Shown: positions 1 to 12,800 of the stretch, piece by piece
Layout of the letters: every line of letters begins with the position of its first letter
Numbering within the stretch: position 1 is the stretch's first letter
NCBI GenBank assembly: GCA_951812925.1
Contig: OX638368.1
Span: 8,060,001-8,124,000 of the forward strand
DNA: 64,000 nucleotides
From: Calliopum simillimum
Taxonomy: Eukaryota > Arthropoda > Insecta > Diptera > Lauxaniidae
Direction of reading: 5' to 3'
Position numbers and translations under genes: made by a program
Notes under the pieces: model-generated
The model's input: only the letters and a program-made list of their open reading frames with translations
Told to the model about the DNA's origin: nothing
Database searches by the model: none

Positions 1-1590
1 TTGCATGCTTTGGAGTCGGACAAAAAATTTCGGTGAATTTTTTTTCTTGATACGTTAAATTTTTATATTTTTTTAAGAGGATTTAACTTGAAGAAGAGTT
101 TTAAGGATGCCTTCAGAAAAGTTTAGTTTAACGATGTAACTTTTATGTAAATATAAATGTTAATGGGTTTTTTTCAATAATAGTCTTAATATTCCACTAT
201 AAGTTATAGGTCGGTAAAACTGAAGTCGAAAAATGTTATATTAAGAAAGCAGAAAAGTGTTGAAAAACATTATCCATTTAACCGTTTTCATTGCAACAAA
301 TATCCAAATCGATTTCCTTAAGTTTAATCTGTATCAGTTTAAGCTGAACAAAGTCAAATTGACCCCTGAGGATTAAGAAACATTTTCTTCAAAGTACCTC
401 CACACTAGAAAACAAATTAATCAGATCTTAAAAATGTCCAATTATTGTATTTTTAAAAATGACTTGTTTCATTTTAGTAAGAATACACCTCTTAAAAATT
501 GTGGTCGCATGAACGTGACATCGTTTCTTACAAATTAATTCATTACGAGTTTCGCTTAAACGCAAAGTTACTTGACAATATCGTTGTAGGTTGATTTTTA
601 TTTCAGATTTTAATATAAAACTCATTATTATGTACGCAATGTAGTCGACGAACGGAAATAATGGCTATTAAGTTATGTATTTTTGTGTAGTTACTACGTA
701 ACAAAACAATCAATATGTAGTGATATAATAAACATGGAAACATTTTTCTGTCAATGTTAAGAATCTTACATATGAAGTTCATAATACGCTCTGATTCATT
801 GATTCCTATGACAAAACTAATTTAGAAAATGTAACTATCAAATAATAAATATTTTATCAATTTCCACATGTGAGCTCAATATTATCTACCAAAATATATT
901 TATTCATATTTATTCACATTATATATGATTCTCTATAATAGTCTAAAAACCTATAAATAAAACTTTTAACATAATCATTAAAAAGAATTTAAGCCATTAA
1001 TATGCCTGAAAAATGTGTGAAAAAGAAAAGTTCATATTCGAAAATAGAGTTTTTTGCATATGTATTTGTGTACATCGTTAAAATCTTCTTAATTTTACAA
1101 ATCAATCTGTTAATTTTTTCTTCAATTTCTTTTAATGAATTAACTTCAAAGCCACTAAGACTATCAGGCACGTACGTATATAGTTATGAGTTTCAACGTT
1201 AAACGCCAAGAGGCTTAAAGTAATTTGCTTAATTTCAATAAACTGTCTTTTTAATTTACCGCACTATATATGTGTATATCTCGTTTCAATGCTGATCTTC
1301 TACTTAGGAGTTTGAAAAGTGACATTTCATAATGATTTTACTCGTAATTTGCATAGCAATCATATACTTTCATTTGTTGCTATATAATAAGACTAAAATA
1401 TGTAAGTATTTTGCACTACATACTCGTATTAAGAAATAAATATATCACGTTCATTGCTTTTATTTTGATTCTTAATGCATTTAGTTTTATTATTTTTATG
1501 TAAACAAAATTTTACACCTACATCGGGTATCGGACAATTATAATTAATTTCGCATAATTACAAAGCTGAATGTCATTCCTAAGTAACTTT
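1..1590. other. AT-rich intergenic DNA, no gene seen
   Basis: The six frames hold only short open stretches with no recognisable domain and no splice-linked exon pattern. I see no tRNA, no terminal inverted repeats and no tandem array. It is probably intergenic or intronic. Confidence 0.5.
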
Positions 1591-1594
1591 CTGC

Positions 1595-2035
1595 GTTGAA
1601 TACGAAGTCAGAATTGGTCCATCATTTCAGGAATTTGAGCTATTTGAGATTAAAAACACTTAAAATTGCTATTTTCGAGGTTAAAAGCAGACTGCAGAAT
1701 TTTTTTTTTTTTTGCCTAAATCATCACGTATTACTATTTTTTGTCTTCAACGTCTTCTACGATTTTTTATTTTTTTTTAAAAAGTTACTGGAATTTCGGT
1801 TTCATGATGACAGGCTAAATCAGCCATGACTTTTAATAGAAGTATCCGATACGGTACCTTTCAAGAGCTCATTTTGAAGAGAAAAAGTTGAATAAGTTAT
1901 GCAGGTAAAAAAATTTAAAAAAAAATTGTGCAGTCTGCATCTAACCTCAAAAATAGCCATTTTCCGTGTTTTTAACCTCAAATGTCTCAAAATCTTGGGC
2001 CAAAGGGCCAATTCTGATATTGAAATAAAATGCCT
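1595..2035. repeat. Foldback (inverted) repeat, family shared with 45.0-45.5 kb and 53.1-53.6 kb
   Basis: The left arm (about 1605-1700) has the order GTCAGAATTGG, TTTGAGATTAAAAACAC, TTGCTATTTTCGAGGTTA, GCAGACTGCA. The right arm (about 1925-2025) carries the same blocks on the opposite strand: TGCAGTCTGC, TAACCTCAAAAATAGC, AATTCTGA. A T-rich spacer lies between them. The same block order, with FxGAGATATTC-like and GAGGTTATA-like pieces, recurs in the hairpins near 45.3 and 53.4 kb. This suggests a dispersed non-coding foldback family. No coding content was seen. Confidence 0.6.
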
Positions 2036-2040
2036 ATTAA

Positions 2041-3136
2041 CCCTTAATAACCCACTGGTTCCGCCAGGAACCAACCAACTAAAATCAAAATTTTTAAATT
2101 TATGGTTGGTTCCTTGCGGAACCGTCAGTCATCCGGAGTTCGAAATTCATACTGCAAATATCACTCATACGTCTTGTGGTGCTATGCTTAATATGGCGAA
2201 AATATTTATATTTTACTAGTTGCCCAGGAGTGACTTCGTTCTCCCGTTTCCGATACCTTTAAAAATGTATGTACTCAATCTTATACATATCTGTTACACG
2301 GTCTCAGAAGGTCTTTCTTATATCGCTTTATTGGACATTTTTCCAGCGGATATTATTCGTCCTGATGCCAACACTTTTTAATACTCCTGGCGATGCCAAG
2401 GGTATTTCAAATTAGAGTTTGCCCTGGAATCTCACATGTTAGCATGCCTTCAAAAGCAAAAAATCATGCGATTCGGATAACTGATATGGGGTTATGGGAT
2501 TTTTCAAGAACGAAGCCGAAAGTATTTCGAAATAAAATATATCCTGAAACCTTGCCATGCAAAATATCTATAAAGGAGAGAAAAAATCATGCAAATCGGT
2601 CGAATGGTTCTCGAGCTATGGAGACACAGACAGACGTTGTATCCTTATATAGTAGTATGTTCTTGGAATGACATTGTTATACTGGTATGAATTCAATTTT
2701 GCCTGAACAACGTTGGATGTTAACCAGAATATATCAAGGAAGGAAATCCGCGATGCAACAATCCGAATTGATTATTCCACACAAAGATTTCATGCCAAAT
2801 ATGTAGACACATTCGTGTTTTTGTCTGAAAAACGTTGTTTCAGTAAGATTTACCAAAACTAAATGCGATTGCTGACAGATTTATGCTCATTTCTCTTCAT
2901 TTTCATGTAGTTTTATTTAATATTACTCTGCAAAAGTTATTTGTTACAAAATTCATATTTTTCAATTTTGATGTCTGGGTGCCTAGTGGTTCCCCTGGGA
3001 ACCAATCAGGTATTTTTTACCTAGTTCTGGTAAATATCACCTATGCTCAAAGTCGTAGAACAAAAGTTGTCCAGAATCGCAAGTTTTACATGATAAATTT
3101 TTTTCAGTCCATTAAAAAAAATCAGACTTTTAAGGG
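2041..3136. mobile_element. Candidate piggyBac-like non-autonomous element (TTAA flanks)
   Basis: TTAA at 2037-2040 is followed by CCCTTAA; the other end reads TTAAGGG and then TTAA at 3137-3140. That gives CCCTTAA/TTAAGGG termini with a TTAA target duplication, the pattern of piggyBac superfamily elements. Subterminal blocks are also mirrored: CCACTGGTTCCGCCAGGAACC near 2050 and CCTAGTGGTTCCCCTGGGAACC near 2981. There is no transposase. A different dispersed repeat (2214-2657) sits inside. The superfamily call rests on termini only. Confidence 0.5.
2214..2657 (+). repeat. Dispersed repeat, copy 1 (second copy at 47168)
   Basis: It begins TACTAGTTGCCCAGGAG, continues with GACTTCGTTC, and ends near GAGACACAGACAGACG and TTATATAGTAGTA. 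The same order of blocks, diverged, is present at 47168-47545. No long reading frame remains. The style resembles the 3' part of a decayed retroposon, but the class is not established. Confidence 0.55.
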
Positions 3137-3140
3137 TTAA

Positions 3141-4497
3141 TTATAGATAGATCTTAGAATTTTTCTTCAAAATTATGCTGCCATATTCTCTATTTTTTAA
3201 TAGTTCTTGTTTTTTCTTAACGTCTGCGATTAAACAACTCTTTACCTTCAATGAGAGCGTAACCGTGAATACTTAACGCTCCATAAATGTAACAACTTTT
3301 TTTTTATAATTACGTGTGCTATCTGATGTTCTCAATTTGGAGAAACACGTTGTGGTTATTGTATTTTGTACTGCACGTACATCCCAATGAGAAAAATTCA
3401 ATAAAAAGCAATGTGGAATACAGGAAAGTAAGCTAGATTTTAAACAGTTAGGTATTAAAAACAAGCATATAAATGAGGAAGGATCTTTACTAAATAAAAC
3501 GGTGAACTGAAATTAAGAAAACACACTCAAAATGAAGTTAACCATCCCTCATTCAAATATCCAACTTTATATATTTTAACTCATCATATCACCGCCAAAG
3601 CATGCTTTTACTTTCCATTAGGTTCTGTCCAAGCACACACATAGGCTCTTGTACATTACTTTCATTTCATGTAATTTCATTTCTTTATTTGTTGTTTTTT
3701 ATTTAAATAAAAAAAGAATAAACGCAAACACGAAGCAATTAATTGCTGACTGATGAAAACAACAAAAACGAGCAATTAAATCCAAGTTTTAATAGCTTAC
3801 TTGCTTTACAACAACAATGACAACAGCAACAGCTCTTATAATAACACCAGTTAGCAAAATGAAATAGACACAAGCTCTGAGTAGAAGCCAAGCGAACTCG
3901 GACAAGAGGGCGTGGCACATCCCATATAAGCAAAAGCTTCAAAACGCTATACTGAAAAAGTTTTTTAAGATAATCCAACTAAATTTCACTCAGACACTAA
4001 AACCGTAAATGCAAGATCTGAGCAAAAACTATGTGAATTCGGACAAGAGGCCTGAAGTGTAGGGTATTTCATTTTGGCCACGCTAAAGGTAACACCCTTA
4101 CTAGTTTTAAGTAGTATTTGAGTCTATAGTGTTCTTAACGCGTTTTAGGTTGATCAATCTTTTCGCCTGCCGCATGTTTTCCTGTGTTGCCCAAGAAAAA
4201 TTAAATATAATTATTTAATGCAATTTCCATTTGTTGTTGAATATTTTGTAAACAAGTGTTATTATAAAATAATAATAAAAGTCTCAATTTTTGCAGCTTT
4301 AAGTTAATTTTTTTTTACTTTATATTTTATTTTTAACCACTACTGGAAAGTGTCAACAACATCTTCACTGTGCCTTGAGGTTTGTTTTAAGCTCTGAACA
4401 CACAATATACAGCAAAAGACAAAACAGAAAAAAAAATAAAACAACAACAAAAACTTTAATCGTGGCGAATCGCGAAAGTAAAAGATTCTCTTTAAAA
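3141..4497. repeat. Non-coding DNA with two copies of a ~140 bp dispersed unit
   Basis: Two diverged units occur at about 3850-3990 and 3990-4080. Each carries AAGCTCTGAG/AAGATCTGAG, CGGACAAGAGG, ATAAGCAAAAG and CAGACACTAA blocks. Three more units lie at 41490-41870, and an inverted one at about 8105-8290. The rest of the stretch up to the Spec2 start codon shows no gene; the last ~170 bp is probably Spec2 5' UTR or promoter. Confidence 0.5.
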
Positions 4498-4816
4498 ATG
4501 GCCAGCACCGGTGATATTTGGCTGCAATGGTTTTCCTGTTGTTTTCATCAACCGCAATCACCAACGCGAAGACGCAATCATCATCAACGATTACGCATTG
4601 ATCGTTCTATGATTGGTAATCCAACAAATTTTCAACATACCGGCCATATTGGTTCAGCGGATGTTGAGCTATCAACAAATCATTTGAATGCAATACAGAC
4701 ACAAATGCAAAGTAAAGGTGGCTATGAAATGAACTCAATTCGATTGCAGGTGGGTCTATCAATGTTTAACAATTGTTTCATTATTTAAACATTTAAATCG
4801 TTCTTAGGCTTGCTGA
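4498..4816 (+). CDS. Spec2: CDC42 small effector protein (SPEC family)
   Basis: The spliced 86-residue protein has exon 1 at 4498-4749 (84 codons), a 58 bp intron 4750-4807 (GTGGGT...TTCTTAG) and exon 2 at 4808-4816 encoding only Ala-Cys-stop. The start is the ATG at 4498: it gives MASTGDIWLQWFSCCF, the short Trp- and Cys-containing N-terminus expected of this family. The CRIB motif follows (IDRSMIGNPTNFQHTGHIGS, about residues 35-54), then QMQSKGGYE. SPEC proteins are small membrane-associated adaptors that bind GTP-loaded Cdc42 through CRIB and influence the actin cytoskeleton; the N-terminal Cys pair is the likely lipidation site (family knowledge). Reading through the intron would replace the last two residues with an unrelated tail, so the two-codon exon matters. 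Length is normal for the family. Confidence 0.9.
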
Positions 4817-5978
4817 TGAAAATGCGTTGCCATGCTGCAGCTGCTTTTTAAAAGGGAGTTCCAAAATATATGTTACATTTACAACAATCCACTAAAGTAC
4901 ACGCTGCTGGCACTTAAAATGCGGATAATACGATGCGTCGTTCGTTACCTATTGGGTATTATAGTGTTTTGTGGTGTAGAGTATTGTATGATTTTGATTC
5001 ATAGTTAATAAGCAAAAAGAAAATGAGTGCAATCAATCAATTGTTGAATATCACAGTTTGACAAAGTTAAATTTCTGAAATTTTTACTATGAAACGTGCA
5101 GTAGTAAATATAACGCTGAAACAAGCAACATAAGAAAAAATAGATGCTTTAAATATTTGTATTTTTAGTCCAAATTTTGTGCCTGTTTCGCTAGTTCACA
5201 TATTTGTTTTTTTTTTAGCAACTTTCATTTTAAAAATTGGAAAAACAAGCACACAAAGTAGTTAGACCCTACTGTAAATGTACATATAAAAGCTGGCCAC
5301 TTTAAAGGACGTTTATATGAAATTTTTGATTTACATTATTTCAAATACCTAGTCGTATGTCAACTTGGTTGAAAATTTGAGATTTTTTTAGTTACCAGCT
5401 CGTTGTGGGCTTCTTAAGCGAGTATGCTACCACAACTGTTCAGCAATTTTTAGAAAATTAATAGGAGACTGTAGAAATTAGCTTTATACGTTAAAAAAAC
5501 TGGCAGTTTTAAAGTAATCACCGTTTAAAAACTTATTTTTGCGTTTGATAAAAATTTAACTTGCGCTCTAAGGTATTGATATCATGCCTAAAGTTTTATC
5601 TCTCATCTTATAAGGAATATAAAAAATCGTTAAAGAAAAGTCTTGTAGCGAAATGGACATCAAATTCAGCATGACTCTATTTACATATCACCCTACGTAA
5701 ATTTATTTATTTTTTTTTTTTTTTTTTCAAATTTTAAAAATTGTTTGGAAGCATATTCTTTATAGCATAAATAAAAAACTGCATCATTAGTTTTAAGATC
5801 TGGCTTACAATATCTCAGAATCTCCTGTTCCCATATGGCAACGATAGTTAGCTAGGGGAAAAATTGGTTTATTGTACGTTGTGGTCATACTTTGAAATTG
5901 GGGCGACTGGAAAGACAAGGCAATAAATTTTCGTTATCAATTTGTCTCTAGGAAAATCAAAATTATGAACTTCACATA
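4817..5978. other. Spec2 3' flank / intergenic, no gene seen
   Basis: AT-rich DNA with no supported open frame. It includes a poly-T run near 5709-5727. Part of it is likely Spec2 3' UTR. Confidence 0.4.
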
Positions 5979-6085
5979 GGGGGTTATTGTGAATAAATAT
6001 TCCCGGGGAATTTTCTCAGACTGCCGTGCATTCCGTATTACAGTTTAAGAAAATTCCCCGGGAATCTTGATTTACGATAACCCCC
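5979..6085. mobile_element. 107 bp hairpin MITE (GGGGGTTAT ends, CCCGGG core), copy 1
   Basis: The ends are GGGGGTTATTGTGAATAAAT and its near-complement, with TTCCCGGGGAA in both arms and an ATA direct repeat on each side (5976-5978, 6086-6088). The arms pair over about 40 bp, so the element folds into one hairpin. Relatives are at 8676-8749 and 24925-25098. It has no coding capacity. Confidence 0.75.
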
Positions 6086-8100
6086 ATAATGAACCATCTC
6101 GAATATTTTTTATAAGTTCTTTTCCGAATATACTGAAAGCTCATGCCATGATGAATCTAAACAGTTTTTGCTTTGAGCTACATATAAATTTTCTTTCTTT
6201 TTTTCTGCTACTGACTACCAAACTGCACGTTTCATGGTTAAAATTTTATTTTCTTAATGAACATATAACATAGGATGCACGGAACACATTTAGCTCTTCA
6301 TTTGTTTTCCATTACTTTTAAATTTTAACGGATATGAAAAGAATTTTCTAACTATTAATAAGATTAAAATTTAATAATTTTCCCACTACCATCTACCAAT
6401 TATTTATTTTGTATTTGCAAAAAAAAAAACACCCTCTCCCAAAAGATTAAATTCAATTTTTTTAAAAAAATGTTTTTTCATTCGACCCCGCAACTTTCGG
6501 TACGACGCTAAAATCTGAAACAATTAAAAACTGCATTTTCAAAAAATAAAAAATTTCCAAAGAATTGCCAAAATAAATTCTAGGGAAAATTCAAAAGCGT
6601 ACGACTTAGCTCCTTGAATGAGGTATGCATAAGAAATATAGTAATGCATGCCTTTGCACTTCAAAAATTAGCTGTTAAACTGTGAAATTAATGGACTAAA
6701 GATAGATTATTTTATTATGAAGTAAATAAGAAAAATGTGCCGAGAATATTATTTTATTTAATGATAAAAATAAGCGGTAATTATGAAAATAATCAAACAA
6801 AAGCATATGTTTTTTTTTTTTTAACTGACAAAGAAATCCTATATAAAATTCCTCAGCTAATCTTTTATAAAAAAACTTATATTTTATTAATTAAAAGTAG
6901 CGTAGAGGAATCTATTTAAGAACTCATATTATGTTCATATTTCTAATATTTCAATAATATACATATTTGATTATAACTTTTCCTATAATATCTAACAATC
7001 GAATTAATTTCGCCTGCATTTTTATACTTAGTCATTCTCTTAGTTTGCATTGTTTCCAATGTACTTAACATAGAACAGATTCAATGTTGCAATTAGTTCA
7101 ATGAGTGAGTAATGTAACAGCAGTTGGATTACTAGCAACTGGTGAATCTGTTCTTAATTTTTCTTTAACGAATTATTTTTTTTTTATATATAAAATATAA
7201 AATAAAAATGTTTTCAATACGTTAAAAAGAAGAACTGCCTTATTTAATTATGTAGTAAAAAACCAAACAAGCAAAAACTAGAATTATTTACGTAGTCTGA
7301 CAAAATAAACATTGCATTTAACACGCACAATCATTTTATATATAAAAGAGGTTTACCTTACCTTGCTACCTACTTATATTTCTTATTTATTGAACTTTGT
7401 AGTACTAGTAATTGTAATTAGCTTAAGTTTATATACATAAACACATTGGATAAGAAATGTTTCCTTTTTTACATTTTTAATAAAAGCATTGTAAAAACTA
7501 ATTTAAATGTTATCATAAAAATATTAATAAAATAATGTATTAACATTTTTAATGTTTATGAAAAATTGTAAAATACATATATAACATTATATATGTAATT
7601 ATATAAAGAAATACACGTGAAATAATAATGAAACAACGGTTTTATTACTTTTGAGGAAAACTGGTATTTTTAAAGCTAATAGCTCTGCCAATTTAAATCA
7701 TTAATAGTTAAAGATTATTACATCTGAACAGCAAAAGTCAGTGCATCAATAAAATATATATATGTATAAATAAGTAGATAAAATTATGTTCGACTTTAAA
7801 TTACGATTATACCGATTTGCAGTAGATGTCGGTGCCGAAAATCGTTTTACATGATACCAAAAGTGTCACGTCCACTTTGATTAAAAGAGTGAATGAGAAT
7901 AAAATAATAAAAATATTATCATGAGTTTGTCTGAAAACTCCCTTTCGAAAATATATTTCTCGAGAGAAAGCATTTGCAATCATGAATATTTTGAGAATGG
8001 AAATCACATTTCCAGCACGAATGCTTTCTTCTTACAATTTTCGCCAAAAAAAAAAACTACCCTCAGCAACTAAAGTTAAAAAAATATAAACACCAAAATT
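6086..8100. other. AT-rich intergenic DNA, no gene seen
   Basis: No open frame with a recognisable domain, no clear repeat pair and no RNA gene were seen. Several homopolymer and TA-rich tracts are present (for example 7170-7200 and 7560-7610). Confidence 0.45.
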
Positions 8101-8104
8101 ACAA

Positions 8105-8550
8105 AATTGCTGATGGTCTACAAGTTCGGCCAAATAAATCTTCGCATGAGAGGTGCCACGCCCTCTTGTCTGAACCCATCTAGTTTCTGCTCTTACTTAC
8201 TATCCCTAGTATTTATGCGAAATTTGGTTGCTTTGTCGCGAGTAATGCTCTTAATTTGGCGTTTTGAATATTTTTTTTTTTTGTATGGGCGGTAGACGTG
8301 TCCGTTGACCGATTTCGCTCATTTTCAATCACACGAACTAACTTTGACGATTGTGGTAGTGTACCAAATTTCATCAAATTATCTCGCTCCCAAAAAATAC
8401 TAAAATGATTTCAATGGACAGGAAGGCAGACGGATATGGCTATATCGACTCAGGAGGTGACGCTGATCAAGAATTGTACACTTTTCCGTACCTGTCACGC
8501 CTCCTTCTCTGACGAAGTGAACATATCCTGGGTGTTGGGTATAAAATGTA
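8105..8550 (-). repeat. Dispersed repeat related to 40.1 kb and 41.5 kb
   Basis: GCCACGCCCTCTTGT near 8154 is the complement of the ACAAGAGGGCGTGGC block at 3901 and the related block at 41820. The right end (CACGCCTCCTTCT, CCTGGGTGTTGGGTATAAA) is the complement of the piece at about 40105-40175. The 40-42 kb copy is therefore the same family, split by a palindromic insertion. No gene. Confidence 0.55.
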
Positions 8551-8675
8551 ACGATGTGAAAAATAATGCTATTTTGATTGATAAATTTGAGTCAAGTTTA
8601 CTTTGATGGCACCTCATATTTCTTTCTTAAACCAAGATTTATGATTATGTGAAGCTTTTACTACTTAGAAAGAAA

Positions 8676-8749
8676 GGGGTTATCGTGCATTGGAAAATAC
8701 ACACCAGTCTGAGAAAAATTCCCCGGGAATATGTGTTCACGATAACCCG
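8676..8749. mobile_element. Hairpin MITE, partial copy 2
   Basis: It starts GGGGTTATCGTG and ends CACGATAACCC, with TCTGAGAAAAATTCCCCGGGAAT in the right half. The left CCCGGG arm is missing compared with the 5979 copy. Confidence 0.6.
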
Positions 8750-8908
8750 CAATATGTAATCAAGAAGTTTTGCTAAGATCTTGTTTAGGAGATATACAGT
8801 GCTGTGCAAAACATTTGCAAACAGAAAAACTTGAAACTGATTCACCAATTTTTGGCTACTAAAACAAATAAAATACTTGGTATGAGGTTTTATGTCATTT
8901 ATATTGTT

Positions 8909-11900
8909 TGTTACCGACCATTTTATCGTACCGGATGTATCCTTCCGGCTAGCTAGCTCGTCTACGCCAGGGTGAGTGTTCCGACCCAATACATCCGGTC
9001 GAGAAGGCACAACAAAACACATCTTTCGACATGTGAAATTAAAACAAAAAAAATAACAAAACTGCAAAACCAAACGAAGCAAATTCTCAAACGAGTCAAT
9101 ATATCTGAGTGCGATAGTCAATAAAAAAAAAAAAAACTCAAAAAAAAACTATCTGTTGTATAATCCGACCAGATTCACGTGAGCCCGATGGTATGACCCA
9201 ATAGCGATCCCTTCCCAACCGTAGTAATTGCATGTCGGATGCAATTACCCCTTAAACAACAAAAAATATTATGATTTAGAAATCACATTTTCTTTAAATT
9301 TGTTATGGCACCATCTTCCCTTTAAGAACCCCTCAAGCTACCCCAAATATTTTGCCTTTTAGCAACTCATTTTTTTTTCTATGAGCCACTCTAAAAATTG
9401 ATACCTTTTTTTTTTTTTTGAAGATCAAAAAACCAAGATCAAAATTCCGAAATCAGCAACAACACCGACTTCATCCTAAAAATTCCGACACAAATAAAAA
9501 AAAACAAGCAACCTTTTCTTTTTATCAAATAATTAACAAACTTAAGTTTTATTTAGCGTTTCACGACCTTATCAACAAATTCTTCAAGTTTCATCTCATT
9601 TAAATAAATTTATAATTAAGGGGTGATAATAATAAGAATTACAAAAAAAATTCAAACAAAAATCATTTCAAAACCACATAGGTACCTTAACAACAAATTA
9701 GAAAAAAAAATATGTTTCTAAATCTTTAATATTAATTAAATTTAATAAAAGCTAGAATTATTTTTTTTTTTTTTTCTTACACTAAACACTAACAAAACCT
9801 TAACAACCACGAAATTTTCATTCAAATTATAATTTTTTTGACGAAATTAAAAATTATTTTAAATTTACGATTTTTCTTTTATCTTTAATTTTGGGTCACC
9901 CTACCTACCTCGAAAGAGCTCTATTGAGGAGTACTAGGTCCCTACAAAAAAAAACTTTAAAATAAAAAAAAATCGAACTACCGCGTCCTGGTTGCGTAGA
10001 TTGCACATGGACAAAAATTTTAATTTATATTAGAATTTAAGACCTGCCCCCTTAATTAAATAAGAATAAATTTTTCAATCTTAACATAAACAAGTTATGA
10101 ATTTAGAAAATAAATCAAAATCACAAAAAAAACTATCAATTCTTTTAAGTTAAATTGAAAATTAATTTTATATTAATGAATTTTTATTTGTCTTTATTCT
10201 ATATTTTTTTTTTTTTTATTTTTTTAATTGAACAAATTCTATTTTATTTTTAATCCTTTTTTTTTTTCTCTCTTTTTTTTTATAAATACTTTTAAATAAT
10301 ACTATGTATTAATAATGAAACAAATCTGAACTTAGCTTTCTTTCAATCCAGAGGATATGTCCTTTTTATTTTTCTGCATTTTTCGGATTCCTTTAGTCCG
10401 TTGTCGCCCTATCAGCTGCTGCTTAACGCCTTTTTTTTATGATATTAATTTTGACTTTTACTCAGTCCTCTTTTTTCAAAGATTTTTACGAATTGGGACT
10501 TTTAAAAGGATTTTACGAATTTGTGCACAGTCCCTTTTTTTTTTTTTTTTTTTTTTTTTGAAACTTAGTTTTTCTTAAGCTTGGTGCTTATATATTTTCT
10601 TTAGTTTCAATAAAACTTTTATTTAATTTTTAACATTAAACACGAATATTAACAAGCATTAGCTTTTTAGGATCAAATCCTCACTATTCTTAGTTTCGTT
10701 TGATTTGTTTCAGAAGCGCACTTTTTTTTTTTTTTAAACTTTTGCAGTTAATTAGGACATTCTAACTTACTAACTTTGCAAGTATTTAATTTTTTTAGGC
10801 AAAAACTTTATTCATTTCGTCCTTTAGTTTTCAAGGTCCTTAGGATAAAACTTTACTCCTACACAATGTCCTTATATTTTTTTTTATATCAAACTTTTCT
10901 TCAAATTGCGGACCGGACCGAGCAATTTCGTGCTTAAACAAAAACTGATTTTTTAATTTTCATTTTGCCTACTTGTTGCCTATCTTTCATTTGTGTCGGA
11001 ACTGTAACGATTCGTTACGCTGTTGTTGCTGATTTTCGGAATCGTCTGATCTTCTACCTACACTTCGTTTTTGATCTTTCTGGGGGGTCAATGTCCTTTG
11101 GCAGGATAGCCTTGGGACTCCGTTTTACTCAGATCAGGTGATTATTTAATTTTTTTAAGATTTTGGGCAAATTTTTTTTCTCATAAGTATTTATTTGATT
11201 TTTTTATATATACGCTGTACCAAAAGAATTTTTAAGGGTCAATGTCCTTAAAAAGGATAACCTTGGCATTCTTTTCCAAAAACTATGAGAAAGAATTAAT
11301 GCATTTGGTCATAAAAAAAAATAGTTTCAAAGTCCCGCTCACATTCCCTAGGTTCGTAATGGGTCAGACTCAACAGCTGTTCTATCCGGCGCTCATGAAA
11401 AATTGCAGCGCACAAAAAAAAACCAAAATAGATATGCCTTTGACCGTGACATTGAAATTGCATTTCTTTTGTTTTGATCTGCACTTTCTTACGCAGTTCA
11501 AATATTAGTTAGGTGTCTTCTGTTGTTGTTGTAATTTTTTCTATGCTAAAACAGCTAATTTAATAATGGCCGCGCCCATTGTTTACATTTTTTTTTTATG
11601 CATTTAGATGAAAAGAATTTTGCTTGTTTTTGAATGAAAATCTAATTGATTTAATTTGATCTTCATTTCAAACAAAGGCAACCAAAGTCTGAAACCTTTT
11701 TTTAATGTTTTACTTAAAAAAATATTTACTCAAAAACACGGTTTTCTCAATCTTGTTTTTCCATATTTTTGCATAATATTACAACAACAACATGTGTACG
11801 CAATTTATCCAACATAGGTTTATGTATGTGTGAACTAGTTTAGCAGACGCAAACAAACAAAAAAAAACAAATGCAAATTTGGATTTTAAAATGGGTTTTT

Positions 11901-11970
11901 CTTGGCGTTTGGAACAAAAATCTTACGGATGCATAGTTTAAAAAAATCAGAATCCTAGGCACACGCTACA
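8909..11970 (-). repeat. 3' LTR of the 13 kb gypsy element
   Basis: 3062 bp. It matches 18998-22060 throughout as far as I could compare by eye, apart from one A in a homopolymer (nine A near 9702, ten near 19791). It is AT-rich with many poly-T tracts and no convincing gene; the small open frames inside it recur identically in both LTRs and look non-coding. Confidence 0.93.
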
Positions 11971-12574
11971 AAACTTTTTATTTTCAAGACCTGTCGAGGA
12001 AAAGGAAAAGGGCAGTGTGGTAATTATTGTTTTGTGAAAAAAAAAATTTTCTTTTCTTTGCTATGGGCAAAAAAAAAAAACAACGCGGGGAACACCCACA
12101 CCCTGAAAGAGTCTCACACTCTACGGATCCAGCCGGGCAAAGTGTGTATTTGTTATAAGGAAATCAGATGAAATACGTTTGCTTGTGTGTGGATAACAAT
12201 ATTTTATTTGAGGTTTGTAATTTTTTAAAATTTAGTATCTGTGTATCTTCTTCTTCGTTTTTCCATGCACTTATGTTAAGGATCACCAGCGTAATTGACT
12301 GTGTGTATGAAAGAATTTATTTGGCGTTTTATAAAATATGAGTTGAGTCTATAAATTGATGAAGGGGCAATGCAAACGATTTGAATACAATAAACTTTGC
12401 CTTTATGTAACGCATAATCATGTGTTAAAATAATGAGTAAACGATACATAAAAAAAAATCACCACAAAATAAATAACGAATAAGGACGACACAATTATAG
12501 CTAGATTGTAAATATTGCACATTGTTCTCTTTGCGTCTAAATCCTTATTCTATATTGCACTTTGTTTTCTTTTT

Positions 12575-12800
12575 TTATTGTTTCAAATCCTTCGCATGAT
12601 AGTGTCCTAAGGATTTTCCTTGTAAGGTTTCTAACTCATAAATATTTTTGCCAATTGGTTTCACTACGCGACACTTTATGAATTTCCTGCAGAATTTAGC
12701 ATTGATATTACGCTTGAAATCGCTAAGGGTGAAATTTCTTTTATAAACCTCTTGACCTGGGCGGAACGTAATTTCCCTCGCTCGTTTATTATACTGACGG
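12575..12800 (-). pseudogene. Integrase C-terminal end, displaced frame
   Basis: In the original pol frame, 12800 to the TAA at 12575 encodes the chromatin- and DNA-binding tail of integrase. The run EITFRPGQEVYKRNF and a basic KFIKCRVVKPIGKNIYEL stretch are visible. It follows the 12676-13347 frame after a one-base loss near 12798-12802, so it is cut off from the integrase core as the sequence stands. Confidence 0.7.

Noticed and set aside
989..1202. Overlapping 60-66 codon frames on both strands
   Set aside because: Short, low-complexity, mutually overlapping, with no start context or domain support.
8645..9121. 158-codon minus-strand frame
   Set aside because: It crosses the border between the Tc1 remnant and the gypsy LTR; most of it recurs in the other LTR with a different end. 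No domain.
11971..12570. env gene of the 13 kb gypsy element
   Set aside because: The gap between integrase and 3' LTR is about 600 bp without an open frame of useful length.
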